DNA of 64,000 bases, taken from assembly GCA_002835545.1 (NCBI GenBank), contig PIZK01000002.1, positions 186,001-250,000 of the forward strand. The letters are read 5' to 3'. This document shows, piece after piece, positions 44,484 to 53,932 of the stretch (position 1 is the stretch's first letter; each line of letters opens with the position of its first letter). The notes beneath the pieces were generated by a model. The model searched no databases. It saw only the letters and a program-made list of their open reading frames with translations, and was not told where the DNA came from. The position numbers were made by a program, and so were the translations under genes. This DNA is from Alteromonadales bacterium alter-6D02 (GTDB lineage: Bacteria; Pseudomonadota; Gammaproteobacteria; Enterobacterales; Psychrobiaceae).

Positions 44484-45620
44484 ATGAAATTAAATTTATT
44501 AACTCTGGCGCTTGCTAGTAGTCTAGTTGCGTTACTCGTCGGTTGTGACTCAACCACACCACAGGCTGGTTTTCAAATGCCACCACAACAAGTCGATACG
44601 GTGACGTTAGAAAGCAAAACTGTGTTGTTCGAACAGCAGTTACCGGCTCGGGCTGTTGCTGCATCGGTTGCTGAAGTGAGACCTCAAGTATCAGGTATTA
44701 TTTTAAAACGTTTATTTGACGAAGGCTCGACAGTGCAGGCGGGTGACGCGTTATATCAAATTGATGACGCAATCTATCAAGCGAACTTAGCCTCAGCAAA
44801 AGCGGAGCTATTACGAAGTAAAGCCAATTTACAATCAAAATCAGCTGAATTAAAACGGTATCAACAGTTATTAAAAGACAATGCAGCAAGTCAGCAGGCC
44901 TTTGATCAAGTACAAGCGGATTACTTAGCGGAAGAAGCTGAATTAGCTGTACGTAAAGCCGCAGTGCACCGCGCTGAAGTTGATATTAGTTTTACCAAGG
45001 TGCTTGCACCTATTAGTGGCATTATTAGTAAATCGAATATGACGGAAGGGGCCTTAGTCACTGCAGCACAATCACAAGTTCTAACAACGATAACTCAGCT
45101 TGACCCAATCTATTTTGATTTAGTACAAGCAAATAATCAGCTGCGTAACATTCGTACTCGTCTTGCTAGTGGTGAACTACAGCAAGTTGAACAAGTAGCT
45201 CGATTAGATTTTTCTAATGGTCAAAGTTATGGTCAAACAGGTCAATTGCAGTTTAATGAAGTACAAACAAACCCAAGTACGGATACAGTTACTTTACGGG
45301 TTCAGTTTTCAAACCCTGAACAGCACTTGTTACCAGGCATGTATGGGCAAGTGAACTTAGTTCAAGCACAGCGTGATAACTCAATTTTAGTGCCGCAAAA
45401 AGCCGTGACATTTGATAGGGGTGGTAAAGCCAACGTTTTTGTTCTTGCCAAAGAAAACAAAGTAGAGGCGCGCCGCATTACGGTTGGTCGTTCATTTGGT
45501 CAAAACTGGTTGGTGCTATCAGGCTTAAATTCTGGTGAAAAAGTCATCACCACAGGATTACAAAAAATCGGCCCTGGCATGGTCGTGGTTCCTGTTTCTG
45601 ATACAAAGCAGGCGGGTTAA
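44484..45620 (+). CDS. acrA: RND efflux periplasmic adaptor, AcrA-like lipoprotein
   Basis: A 378-residue membrane-fusion protein. A lipobox LVGC puts the acylated Cys at about residue 21. The biotinyl-lipoyl halves (VRPQVSGIILKRLFDEGSTV and ISFTKVLAPISGIISKSNMTEGALV) flank the coiled-coil hairpin of about 60 residues. It links the inner-membrane pump to a TolC-type channel. The next gene, the pump, starts four bases on. No outer-membrane channel is in this operon, so TolC elsewhere is likely used. Confidence 0.93.
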   Translation: MKLNLLTLALASSLVALLVGCDSTTPQAGFQMPPQQVDTVTLESKTVLFEQQLPARAVAASVAEVRPQVSGIILKRLFDEGSTVQAGDALYQIDDAIYQANLASAKAELLRSKANLQSKSAELKRYQQLLKDNAASQQAFDQVQADYLAEEAELAVRKAAVHRAEVDISFTKVLAPISGIISKSNMTEGALVTAAQSQVLTTITQLDPIYFDLVQANNQLRNIRTRLASGELQQVEQVARLDFSNGQSYGQTGQLQFNEVQTNPSTDTVTLRVQFSNPEQHLLPGMYGQVNLVQAQRDNSILVPQKAVTFDRGGKANVFVLAKENKVEARRITVGRSFGQNWLVLSGLNSGEKVITTGLQKIGPGMVVVPVSDTKQAG

Positions 45621-45623
45621 AGC

Positions 45624-48600
45624 ATGGCAAAGAGTTTTATAGAACGGCCAATACTCGCTTGGGTTATTGCGATTATGATTATGATGGTGGGAATCTTATC
45701 GATTTTCCGCCTACCTATTGCACAATACCCCGATGTCGCACCGCCCGCGGTGAGCATTAGTGCCTTTTATTCGGGGGCATCTGCAAAAGTACTGCAGGAC
45801 ACCGTGGTACAGGTGATTGAGCAAAGCCTTAGTGGGATTGATAATGTTAAATACATTGCCTCTAATAGTGATTCTACGGGTGCTGCAACAATTACTGTGA
45901 CCTTTAACGCGGGAACCGACCCAGATATTGCCCAAGTTCAAGTACAGAATAAACTGCAAACAGCGATGCCATTATTGCCGCAAAAAGTGCAGCAAAATGG
46001 GGTGCAAGTAACCAAATCATCTAGCGGCTTCTTACTGGTAATTGGTTTTTACTCTACCAGTGATCAACTTGATAGTACGGACATCGCCGATTACATGGCC
46101 TCAAACATTCAAGATCAAATTAGCCGAGTAAACGGCGTTGGTCAGGTGATGTTTTTTGGGTCTAAATATGCGATGCGTGTGTGGTTAAACCCACAAAAGC
46201 TTAATCAATATCAGCTAACCGCACAGGAAGTTGCACAAGCGATTCGCAGCCAAAACTCGCAAATTGCTGCCGGTGAGTTAGGTGGGGCTCCTGCTGTGGC
46301 AGGGCAACAGATTAACGCAAGTATCATCGTGCAAACAGGATTAGAGACCGTAGAAGAGTTCGGTGACATTATCTTGCGCGTTGAACCTGATGGTGCAACG
46401 GTGCGTTTAAAAGATGTCGCGCGAGTTGAAATCGGTGGTGATAACTATCAGATAGTCTCTGAATATAATGATCAACCTGCTGCTGGTTTTGGCATTAGCT
46501 TAGCTTCAGGTGCTAATGCGTTAGATACTGCGCAAGCACTACGTGATAAAATTGAGCAACTAAAGCCTCATTTCCCGCAAGGTTTGGAAGTGGTTTATCC
46601 GTATGACATCACGCCATTTGTGAAGTTATCGATTGAGTCGGTGATTAAGACATTATTAGAAGCGATTATCCTCGTTTTCTTAGTAATGTACTTGTTCTTA
46701 CAGAATTTTAGAGCAACCTTAATACCAACCATTGCTGTGCCTGTCGTACTCTTAGGTACTTTTGCCGTCTTATCAATTTTTGGTTACTCAATTAATACGT
46801 TAACCATGTTCGGTATGGTACTGGCCATTGGCTTGCTGGTTGATGATGCCATCGTTGTGGTTGAAAACGTTGAACGGGTTATGCACGAAGAGGGGCTCTC
46901 GCCCAAAGAGGCAACTCGGGTGTCAATGCAGCAAATTACCAGTGCGTTAATTGGTATTGCCTTAGTTCTGTCAGCTGTATTCGTACCGATGGCGTTTTTT
47001 GGCGGCTCAACCGGGGTTATTTACCGTCAATTCTCTATTACCGTTGTATCATCAATGGTGCTATCGGTGATTGTGGCATTGACACTAACGCCAGCGTTAT
47101 GTGCAACCTTATTAAAACCTATTGATCAACAACCTAAATCGAAAAAAGGCTTCTTTGCTTGGTTTAACCGCATGTTTGATCGCACCAATACCGGTTATCA
47201 ATCACTATTAAAACGAGTCGTTAACCGTACGGGTCGCTACATGGTTATCTACGGCCTGTTAATTGTTGGTCTAGTGGTAATGTATCAGCGTTTACCAACA
47301 TCATTCTTACCCGATGAAGATCAAGGCACAATGTTTACGCAAATGGTGTTACCGCAGGGAGCTTCAACTGAACGCTCAGTGGAAGTGATGGAAAAAATCG
47401 AAGATTATTACTTAGAAACTGAAAAAGATAATGTTGAGTCTGTGTTCTCGGTAATTGGTTTTAGCTTCAGTGGTAATGGACAAAACAATGGCATTGCTTT
47501 TGTGAAGCTTAAAGATTGGGATCAACGAACCGAAGATAGTCAACATGTTAAAGCAGTCGCTGGCCGCGCAATGGGTTACTTTATGTCGATAAAAGAAGCC
47601 TTTGTTTTTGCGTTTGTACCGCCATCGATTATGGAGCTGGGTACGGCGTCAGGCTTTGACTTTCAGTTGCAAGATCTATCAGGGCAGGGGCATGAAAAAC
47701 TTATCGAAGCGCGTAACCAAGTGCTTGGTATGGCAGCGCAAGATCCCCGTTTGGCTGGCGTTCGTCCAAATGGACTCAATGATGCACCGCAGTTCAAGAT
47801 TGATATTGATTATCAAAAAGCGATGGCATTAGGTGTCTCTATTGATGATATCAATCAAACCTTTAGCAGTGCTTGGGCACCAACATATGTTAATGATTTC
47901 ATAGACCGAGGCCGAGTTAAGCGGGTTTACGTACAAGCTGATGCACCTTATCGCATGATGCCAGATGATTTAAATCATTGGTATGTTAGAAATAATAAAG
48001 GTGAGATGGTGCCATTTACTGCCTTTAGTTCTGCACGTTGGATTTATGGTTCGCCAAAATTAGAGCGTTATAATGGCGCGCCATCGGCGCAGATTTTTGG
48101 TCAAGCAGCGCCAGGGTTAAGTTCAGGTGATGCAATGCAAGCAATGAGCGAGATTGCGGCGAAGTTACCACCGGGGTTTGGCTTTGAGTGGTCAGGTATG
48201 TCACTCCAAGAAAAGCAATCAGGCGCACAGGCACCGATGCTTTACGCGTTGTCGATGCTAGTGGTGTTCTTATGTCTAGCGGCGCTCTACGAGAGTTGGA
48301 GTGTCCCTTTTGCGGTGATGCTGGTGGTGCCGTTAGGAGTGCTCGGAGCATTAACCTTTGCCTTAGGTCGTGAGCTATCAAACGATGTGTATTTCCAAGT
48401 AGGTTTGTTAACGACCATTGGTTTAGCCTCGAAGAATGCAATCTTAATCGTTGAATTTGCGCGCTCGCTCTACCTGCAAGGACATGACTTAGTCGATGCG
48501 ACGATCATTGCCGCAAAACAACGTTTACGCCCAATTATTATGACCTCAATGGCCTTTATGCTTGGGGTTACGCCATTAGTGATTGCTACAGGCGCAGGTT

Positions 48601-48746
48601 CTGGTAGTCAAAATGCTATCGGCACTGGTGTATTTGGCGGCATGCTATCTGCGACAGTGCTGGCGGTAATATTTGTACCTGTTTTCTTTGTGGTGGTGTT
48701 TAGACTGGGGCACAACCGGAAAGATGAGAAAGAACATAATTTTTAA
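45624..48746 (+). CDS. acrB: RND multidrug efflux pump, AcrB-like
   Basis: A 1040-residue HAE1-family proton-driven drug exporter. The N-terminal helix [34 protein letters not shown] and the twelve-helix layout are typical. Proton-relay residues are present: the Asp pair in [16 protein letters not shown] and the Lys in [13 protein letters not shown]. It forms a tripartite pump with the preceding adaptor. Control by the divergent TetR protein is expected. A bidirectional terminator follows. Confidence 0.95.
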   Translation: MAKSFIERPILAWVIAIMIMMVGILSIFRLPIAQYPDVAPPAVSISAFYSGASAKVLQDTVVQVIEQSLSGIDNVKYIASNSDSTGAATITVTFNAGTDPDIAQVQVQNKLQTAMPLLPQKVQQNGVQVTKSSSGFLLVIGFYSTSDQLDSTDIADYMASNIQDQISRVNGVGQVMFFGSKYAMRVWLNPQKLNQYQLTAQEVAQAIRSQNSQIAAGELGGAPAVAGQQINASIIVQTGLETVEEFGDIILRVEPDGATVRLKDVARVEIGGDNYQIVSEYNDQPAAGFGISLASGANALDTAQALRDKIEQLKPHFPQGLEVVYPYDITPFVKLSIESVIKTLLEAIILVFLVMYLFLQNFRATLIPTIAVPVVLLGTFAVLSIFGYSINTLTMFGMVLAIGLLVDDAIVVVENVERVMHEEGLSPKEATRVSMQQITSALIGIALVLSAVFVPMAFFGGSTGVIYRQFSITVVSSMVLSVIVALTLTPALCATLLKPIDQQPKSKKGFFAWFNRMFDRTNTGYQSLLKRVVNRTGRYMVIYGLLIVGLVVMYQRLPTSFLPDEDQGTMFTQMVLPQGASTERSVEVMEKIEDYYLETEKDNVESVFSVIGFSFSGNGQNNGIAFVKLKDWDQRTEDSQHVKAVAGRAMGYFMSIKEAFVFAFVPPSIMELGTASGFDFQLQDLSGQGHEKLIEARNQVLGMAAQDPRLAGVRPNGLNDAPQFKIDIDYQKAMALGVSIDDINQTFSSAWAPTYVNDFIDRGRVKRVYVQADAPYRMMPDDLNHWYVRNNKGEMVPFTAFSSARWIYGSPKLERYNGAPSAQIFGQAAPGLSSGDAMQAMSEIAAKLPPGFGFEWSGMSLQEKQSGAQAPMLYALSMLVVFLCLAALYESWSVPFAVMLVVPLGVLGALTFALGRELSNDVYFQVGLLTTIGLASKNAILIVEFARSLYLQGHDLVDATIIAAKQRLRPIIMTSMAFMLGVTPLVIATGAGSGSQNAIGTGVFGGMLSATVLAVIFVPVFFVVVFRLGHNRKDEKEHNF

Positions 48747-48775
48747 GGGGTCGTGTTATAGCGCTCATTGAAAAT

Positions 48776-48807
48776 AAAAGGCCATAACGCGAGTTATGGC
48801 CTTTTTT
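48776..48807. terminator. Bidirectional terminator between acrB and tesB
   Basis: A stem of 13 bases (48776-48788 with 48793-48805) closes on GCGA, with A-rich and T-rich flanks, so it can stop transcripts of both convergent genes. Confidence 0.9.
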
Positions 48808-48838
48808 CTAGGCGTTATCCCATGTATGGGCGTTAACG

Positions 48839-49708
48839 CTATGTTTTTTCTTTTGCCCAGCGCAACACTCCTTCTTGTGCGGTGCTTGCCACGAGGCGCC
48901 CTTGGCGATCGTAAAAGCGCCCAGTGACAAAACCGCGCCCACCACTGGCAGATGGGCTTTCAACTTCATAGAGTAACCAATCGTCAAATTTAAAGTCGCG
49001 ATGAAACCACATGGAATGGTCGATGGTTGCCATTTGTAGTTTTGGCGTCATAAATGAAATGCCGTGTGGTTGTCCAGCAACAGGTAAGAATGAAAAATCT
49101 GACGCATAGGCCAGAATGTATTTATGAACACGAAGGTCATCCGGTAACTTGCCATTGACGCGCATCCAGACATGACGCTTAGGGTCGAGTTTATTCGGTT
49201 TTAATACGTTAACATCTTCCACTGAACGAATTTCGATGGCTTTATCACAAGTAAATTGGGTACGTACTGATGGTGGAATTAAGTCTTGGTATTTACGCGC
49301 TATTTCAACTTCTGACTCTAGGTTGTCTGGGCCTGTTACGTTTGGCATGACCGCTTGATGATCAAACGCTTGCTCGCTTAAATGAAATGAACCCGTTAAA
49401 TAAAAAATAGGTTGTCCATTTTGAATCGCTTTTACTCTTCGGGTGGCGATTGAGCGGCCGTCACGGATAGTCTCTACATCATAAACAATCGGTTTAGCGG
49501 AGTCGGCCATACGCAAAAAGTAACAATGAAATGAATTAACCCCAAACTCAGGGCCGACCGTATTTTTAGCGGCACTTAACGCTTGGCCTATAACTTGACC
49601 GCCAAAGACACGACCAAACCCTAAATCTTGACTGTTACCGCGATAAATCCCTTGCTCAATCGTTTCAAGGCTGAGTAAATTGAGTAGTTGGTCGAGTACT
49701 TGTGACAT
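48839..49708 (-). CDS. tesB: Acyl-CoA thioesterase II TesB
   Basis: A 289-residue double-hotdog thioesterase that hydrolyses acyl-CoA to free fatty acid and CoA. The opening [22 protein letters not shown] and the segments [20 protein letters not shown] and TAQEGVLRW hold the conserved catalytic Asp, the Ser/Thr region and Gln. The length equals that of Escherichia coli TesB. It is a single gene between the pump operon and the metal operon. Confidence 0.95.
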   Translation of the reverse strand: MSQVLDQLLNLLSLETIEQGIYRGNSQDLGFGRVFGGQVIGQALSAAKNTVGPEFGVNSFHCYFLRMADSAKPIVYDVETIRDGRSIATRRVKAIQNGQPIFYLTGSFHLSEQAFDHQAVMPNVTGPDNLESEVEIARKYQDLIPPSVRTQFTCDKAIEIRSVEDVNVLKPNKLDPKRHVWMRVNGKLPDDLRVHKYILAYASDFSFLPVAGQPHGISFMTPKLQMATIDHSMWFHRDFKFDDWLLYEVESPSASGGRGFVTGRFYDRQGRLVASTAQEGVLRWAKEKT

Positions 49709-49886
49709 AGTATATAACCTTATTTTTCATTGTGTGGCTTAACAATTGGCTAAACTTTTTATCTATTAAGGTAAGTTTACACAGGCTTTAAACAAATGTT
49801 TAGAAAATTATCAGCTAGATAATTCCATTGAACCAAGTGTGAGTAATCAGTTATGATATAAATGTTTTCAAATAGAGTAATCGCCA

Positions 49887-50282
49887 GTGCCTATAGTTTG
49901 TCGAGTCATGATTGTTGTTATGTTGCTAGCTAGCATTTTTCCGGCCTCGGCAGCTATGCCAATGACTCAGCAAATGTTGTCAATGATGTCTCATCATGGC
50001 GTTGAGCAAGAAATGCTTGATGATTCACCATCACATTGTGAACAAATGATGACACAACATGGTTCCCTTGCAGCAGAATCTGTAGCGACATCACAGCCTA
50101 CATCTATAATGATGGAGTGTAGTGATGAATGTGACTGTTGTTCAAATGCCTGCAGTTCGGTGTTTATTCATAGCAATGTTATGTTCACCACTTCAACAGC
50201 TCTTTCCGTGATGCCATCAATGGCTCACTTGAGCATCTCTCGCACAATCGAAAGTTTCTATCGTCCGCCAATCGCACTTTAA
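49887..50282 (+). CDS. Small exported Met/Cys/His-rich protein before the Cus-like operon
   Basis: A 131-residue protein with an N-terminal signal (VMIVVMLLASIFPASAA). The mature part is rich in Met, His and Cys, with MMSHHGVEQEM and a cluster CSDECDCCSNACS that looks metal binding. It resembles the short CopL or DUF2946 proteins found before copper genes, but I cannot name a family for certain. The start is a GTG at 49887; ATG codons at 49908 and 49920 also fit. It lies 69 bases upstream of the DUF411 gene and probably shares its promoter. Confidence 0.6.
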   Translation: MPIVCRVMIVVMLLASIFPASAAMPMTQQMLSMMSHHGVEQEMLDDSPSHCEQMMTQHGSLAAESVATSQPTSIMMECSDECDCCSNACSSVFIHSNVMFTTSTALSVMPSMAHLSISRTIESFYRPPIAL

Positions 50283-50351
50283 TCTAGGATCGATCCGCCT
50301 TTTAATGGGTCTTCTTTTAGTTTTATTGTGGTTAATTGTGTGGAATTTATT

Positions 50352-50936
50352 ATGAATGTCTTTTCTTTTTCGATGCTTAAATCAAGTATCATTCGTTTGC
50401 TTATCGTGGTGCTAAGCCTAAACCTAATGGCGTGTAATGACGCGAAATCACCCGATGTTGAGAGTAATGGCTCAACACCTTCTATTGTTGCTGCTAAAGC
50501 CAGCACTGTTGAAGCCTCTGCTAATCTGGTTGAGGCCTTAGCTGACTTTACCGTGTATAAGGACCCTAACTGTGGTTGCTGTGTCCATTGGATAACGCAT
50601 GCTAATGATCACGGCTATAGCACCGAGACTGTTCACCCTGCTAACATGTCGGCGATAAAAGCCCATTATGGTATCGCACCAAATCTACAATCTTGTCATA
50701 CCGCAGTAAATCAGGATGGTTATATTTTTGAAGGGCATGTGCCAGCGAAATTTATCAAACAGTTCTTAGCAGATATACCAGCGGGTTATATTGGCTTAAC
50801 CGTACCAGCAATGGTTGTGGGGTCGCCAGGTATGGAAGTGGGTGATAAGTTTATGCCATACCAAATTCTAGCACTTAAAAAAGATGGCTCTAGCGAGCTG
50901 TATCAAGCAATAACTAGCTATCAGCAGCAGTTTTAA
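50352..50936 (+). CDS. DUF411 metal-binding lipoprotein
   Basis: About 194 residues. A lipobox LMAC follows the signal helix. The DUF411 domain is clear: FTVYKDPNCGCCVHWITHANDHGY, LQSCHTAV, GYIFEGHVPA and GLTVPAMVVGSPGMEVG. Proteins of this family usually sit in copper-resistance gene clusters. The ATG at 50352 with GGAA upstream is preferred to the GTG at 50328. It probably supplies or buffers copper in the periplasm for the efflux complex encoded next; that role is inferred. Confidence 0.85.
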   Translation: MNVFSFSMLKSSIIRLLIVVLSLNLMACNDAKSPDVESNGSTPSIVAAKASTVEASANLVEALADFTVYKDPNCGCCVHWITHANDHGYSTETVHPANMSAIKAHYGIAPNLQSCHTAVNQDGYIFEGHVPAKFIKQFLADIPAGYIGLTVPAMVVGSPGMEVGDKFMPYQILALKKDGSSELYQAITSYQQQF

Positions 50937-51046
50937 CTGAGTTTTATTAGTCAGTGATCTAATCCTTATTTGATTGATATCGAGTAAGTATTAGGTTGGT
51001 GAATTAAGCATTACGTTATAACAAGTAGTTGATAAAGGATATTGTG

Positions 51047-52351
51047 ATGAATTTACTTTTTCGGATTAAGACCTTGTGTGCGGGTTTTATCATTACTGCA
51101 AGTGTGGTGTTTGCAAGTGTCTTGGGGACGATAGCGCCCGCAGCAGCGACTGAGCTCACCTTGGATGCGGCGCTAAAAAAGGCGTTAGCCGATGATTTAT
51201 GGTTAAAAGCCAATGCACAACAGCAGCAAGCAATAGTTGCACTTAGTGAAGTGGATAGTACTTTACCCGACCCTGTGATGTCAGTTGGGCTCGTTAATTT
51301 AGCAGCCGATAGTCTGGCATTTAATCAAGAGCCCATGAGCCAATTAAAGATCGGTATCAGTCAGAAGTTTGCCCGTGGTGATAGCTTAGCGCTTAAACGC
51401 TCGCAACGTTTACAACAGAGCAAAACTTATCCACTGATGCGTCAAGTTCGTCAAGCGCAGATCACCAAGGCGTTATCGCAACATTGGCTAACGCTTTATC
51501 ATAATGCTCAAGCAATTAGGTTAATTGAGCAGCAGCGTCCAACTCTAGAGCAGCTCATTAGTAGTGCCGAACGTAGTTATGGTGCTGGTTTGGGCTCTGT
51601 GAAACAAAGTGATATTACCGCTGCACAGCTGGATCTGCTGTTACTTGATGATCGTGTTTTATCTTACCAAACTAACTTTAATGCTTTGAAGCAGCAGCTA
51701 AATAGCTGGTTGCCGGCTCAGGCATTGATGCAACCACTGGCACTTGAGGTGATGCATAATCAGCCTCAAATTAATGCTTCTAGTATTAACTGGCTTAATC
51801 AATTGTCCCAACATCCAGAAGTATTAGTGGTGGCGCAACAGGTTGATGTTTTAAAGCAGGGAGTTGATTTAGCGAAAGAAAGTGAGAAGCCGCAATGGGG
51901 AGTTTCCGCAAGTTATGGTTATCGCAATAGTGCGCCGAACGGGAGCAGCAGAGCCGACCTATTCTCAGTTGGTCTTAGTGTGGATTTACCGATATTTAGT
52001 CGCGACAAACAGCGCCAGCAGGTCAATGCTGCACAAGCTAGAGTCGCATCGAAGGGAACCGAACGTTTATTGCTGATTCAGCAGCTAAGTGCTCGTGCTC
52101 ACAGCACCCTGGCTAAAAAACAGCAACTGATGAAGCGTCAGCAGATATTCTCGCAAACTATTGTTGGTAAAAACCGCTTACAACATCAAGCTGCACTAAC
52201 CAATTACGGTAACGATCTTGGGCAGCTATCTTCAATTCTACGTAGCCAACTGGCATTAATTAATGCGCATTTAACGTTATTGGCGATTAGTGTTGAGCTT
52301 CAGCAGCTTGATATTGAACTTAATTATTTACTGACAAGCGTTAAGCCTTAA
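51047..52351 (+). CDS. cusC: Outer-membrane efflux channel, CusC/TolC family
   Basis: About 434 residues. A signal peptide ends near AAATE. The mature protein begins LTLDAALKKALADD, and the two long helical repeats of outer-membrane factors follow, with Gln-rich coiled coils. PDPVMSVGLVNLAADSL is typical of metal-efflux channels of the CzcC/CusC group. The ATG at 51047 has AAAGGA upstream; a TTG at 51029 is also in frame. It precedes the adaptor gene by nine bases. Confidence 0.88.
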   Translation: MNLLFRIKTLCAGFIITASVVFASVLGTIAPAAATELTLDAALKKALADDLWLKANAQQQQAIVALSEVDSTLPDPVMSVGLVNLAADSLAFNQEPMSQLKIGISQKFARGDSLALKRSQRLQQSKTYPLMRQVRQAQITKALSQHWLTLYHNAQAIRLIEQQRPTLEQLISSAERSYGAGLGSVKQSDITAAQLDLLLLDDRVLSYQTNFNALKQQLNSWLPAQALMQPLALEVMHNQPQINASSINWLNQLSQHPEVLVVAQQVDVLKQGVDLAKESEKPQWGVSASYGYRNSAPNGSSRADLFSVGLSVDLPIFSRDKQRQQVNAAQARVASKGTERLLLIQQLSARAHSTLAKKQQLMKRQQIFSQTIVGKNRLQHQAALTNYGNDLGQLSSILRSQLALINAHLTLLAISVELQQLDIELNYLLTSVKP

Positions 52352-52360
52352 GGAAGTACC

Positions 52361-53932
52361 ATGAATCGATTATTTTCAAGCTTGTTGCTCTTAGCTGCTG
52401 GTGCGGCTATAGGGGCTATTGCTCATTCAATATTAACCCCAGCATTCGCCCCTTCACCTAATGATAGTGCAGAGGGTCAACCGTTGTATTGGGTTGCTCC
52501 CATGGATGCGAACTTTCGTCGTGATAAGCCGGGAAAATCACCCATGGGCATGGACTTAGTCCCTGTGTATGAAACTAATGGTGAAACTGAAGAGAAAGGA
52601 ACGGTGACGATTGCGCCGGAAGTGGTTAACAATTTAGGGGTGAGAACGGCGTATGCAGAATATCGTTATCTAGAAAATAAAATTACCACTGTCGGTACGG
52701 TTGAGTTTGATCAAGACAAATTAGTCCATATTCATCCTCGTGTTGAGGGTTGGTTGGATAAACTTTATGTTAAAGCGTCCGGTGAGACGGTAAAAAAGGG
52801 ACAGGCACTTTATGCTGTCTATTCCCCCGCATTAGTAAATGCTCAAGAGGAATTGGTGCTAGCGTTAAAGCGTGATAATAAGCGCTTAATTAACGCTTCT
52901 AAAGCACGGTTAGCGGCGATGTTGGTTCCTGCTGCAACAATAGAGCAGGTAATGAAGACACACAAAGTTCTCCAAAACATTACTATCTATGCGATGCAAG
53001 ATGGGGTTATCGATAACCTTGCTGTGCGAGAAGGTTTTTTCGTAAAGCCGGGTACAACCATTATGTCGATAGCGAATCTTGAACAAGTGTGGGTCAATAC
53101 GCAAGTGTTTGAGCAGCAGGCAGCTGCCGTTAATGTCGGTGATGTGGTGAGCTTTACTTTAGATTATTTACCTGGGAAAGAGTGGCGTGGCATGGTGGAG
53201 TATATCTATCCAGTCTTAGAGAAGACAACGCGCACACTCCAACTACGTTTACGATTTGATAACCCTGATCTACAGCTAAAGCCGAATATGTTCGGTAATG
53301 TGGTGATTGATACACAAGCGGATGCTACGGGCTTAATGGTCCCTAAAGAAAGCGTGATTCGGACTGGCCATAATAACCGAGTGGTAATGACCTCTGGGCA
53401 AGGTCAGTTTAAATCTGTTGCTGTGGACCTTGGGCGTGTTAACGCTGGTTTTATTGAGATCCTAGCGGGACTCGAAGAAGGAGATGAAATTGTTACCTCT
53501 GCGCAGTTTTTGATTGATTCAGAGTCGAGTGTTAATTCTGATTTTATACGTATGGGCCAAGACAGCGAACAAGAAGAACAACAGTCCAGTGTGTGGGTTG
53601 AGGCGGTCATTGAGTCATTAATGCCTGAACAGAGGATGGTCCAAGCGACTCATCAAGCGATAGCAGAATGGCAATGGCCTGTAATGACCATGGACTTTGT
53701 GGTGGCCAGTGAGGTTGATTACGCTAGCCTTGAGGCTGGACAAAAGTTAAACGTTGAGATCAGTGTAACCGAAGATAATCGCTATATGATTAGTGCTATT
53801 AAAGCATTAGCTCGTGGTGAGGGTGAGTCGACAATCAAGAAGCCTTCCAACATGAACCATAGCGATAACGAACAGGACCATAGCAAGATGGACCACAGCC
53901 AGATGAATCATGATCATATGGGGGTGCATTAA
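52361..53932 (+). CDS. cusB: CusB-like adaptor fused to a CusF-like domain
   Basis: A 523-residue membrane-fusion protein. After the membrane anchor comes a heavy-metal-binding segment, YWVAPMDANFRRDKPGKSP with MGMDLVPVYE (about residues 42-72). The adaptor core has VEFDQDKLVHIHPRVEGWLDKLY. Near residues 415-490 is a CusF-like domain with the His, Trp-Pro and MTM pattern (HQAIAEWQWPVMTMDF) of the periplasmic Cu/Ag chaperone. The tail is rich in His and Met. The fusion brings chaperone and adaptor into one chain. Its stop overlaps the cusA start (TAATG). Confidence 0.92.
   Translation: MNRLFSSLLLLAAGAAIGAIAHSILTPAFAPSPNDSAEGQPLYWVAPMDANFRRDKPGKSPMGMDLVPVYETNGETEEKGTVTIAPEVVNNLGVRTAYAEYRYLENKITTVGTVEFDQDKLVHIHPRVEGWLDKLYVKASGETVKKGQALYAVYSPALVNAQEELVLALKRDNKRLINASKARLAAMLVPAATIEQVMKTHKVLQNITIYAMQDGVIDNLAVREGFFVKPGTTIMSIANLEQVWVNTQVFEQQAAAVNVGDVVSFTLDYLPGKEWRGMVEYIYPVLEKTTRTLQLRLRFDNPDLQLKPNMFGNVVIDTQADATGLMVPKESVIRTGHNNRVVMTSGQGQFKSVAVDLGRVNAGFIEILAGLEEGDEIVTSAQFLIDSESSVNSDFIRMGQDSEQEEQQSSVWVEAVIESLMPEQRMVQATHQAIAEWQWPVMTMDFVVASEVDYASLEAGQKLNVEISVTEDNRYMISAIKALARGEGESTIKKPSNMNHSDNEQDHSKMDHSQMNHDHMGVH

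Noticed and set aside
48025-48441. 138-codon ORF antisense to acrB
   Set aside because: Complementary to a conserved coding region; no independent support.
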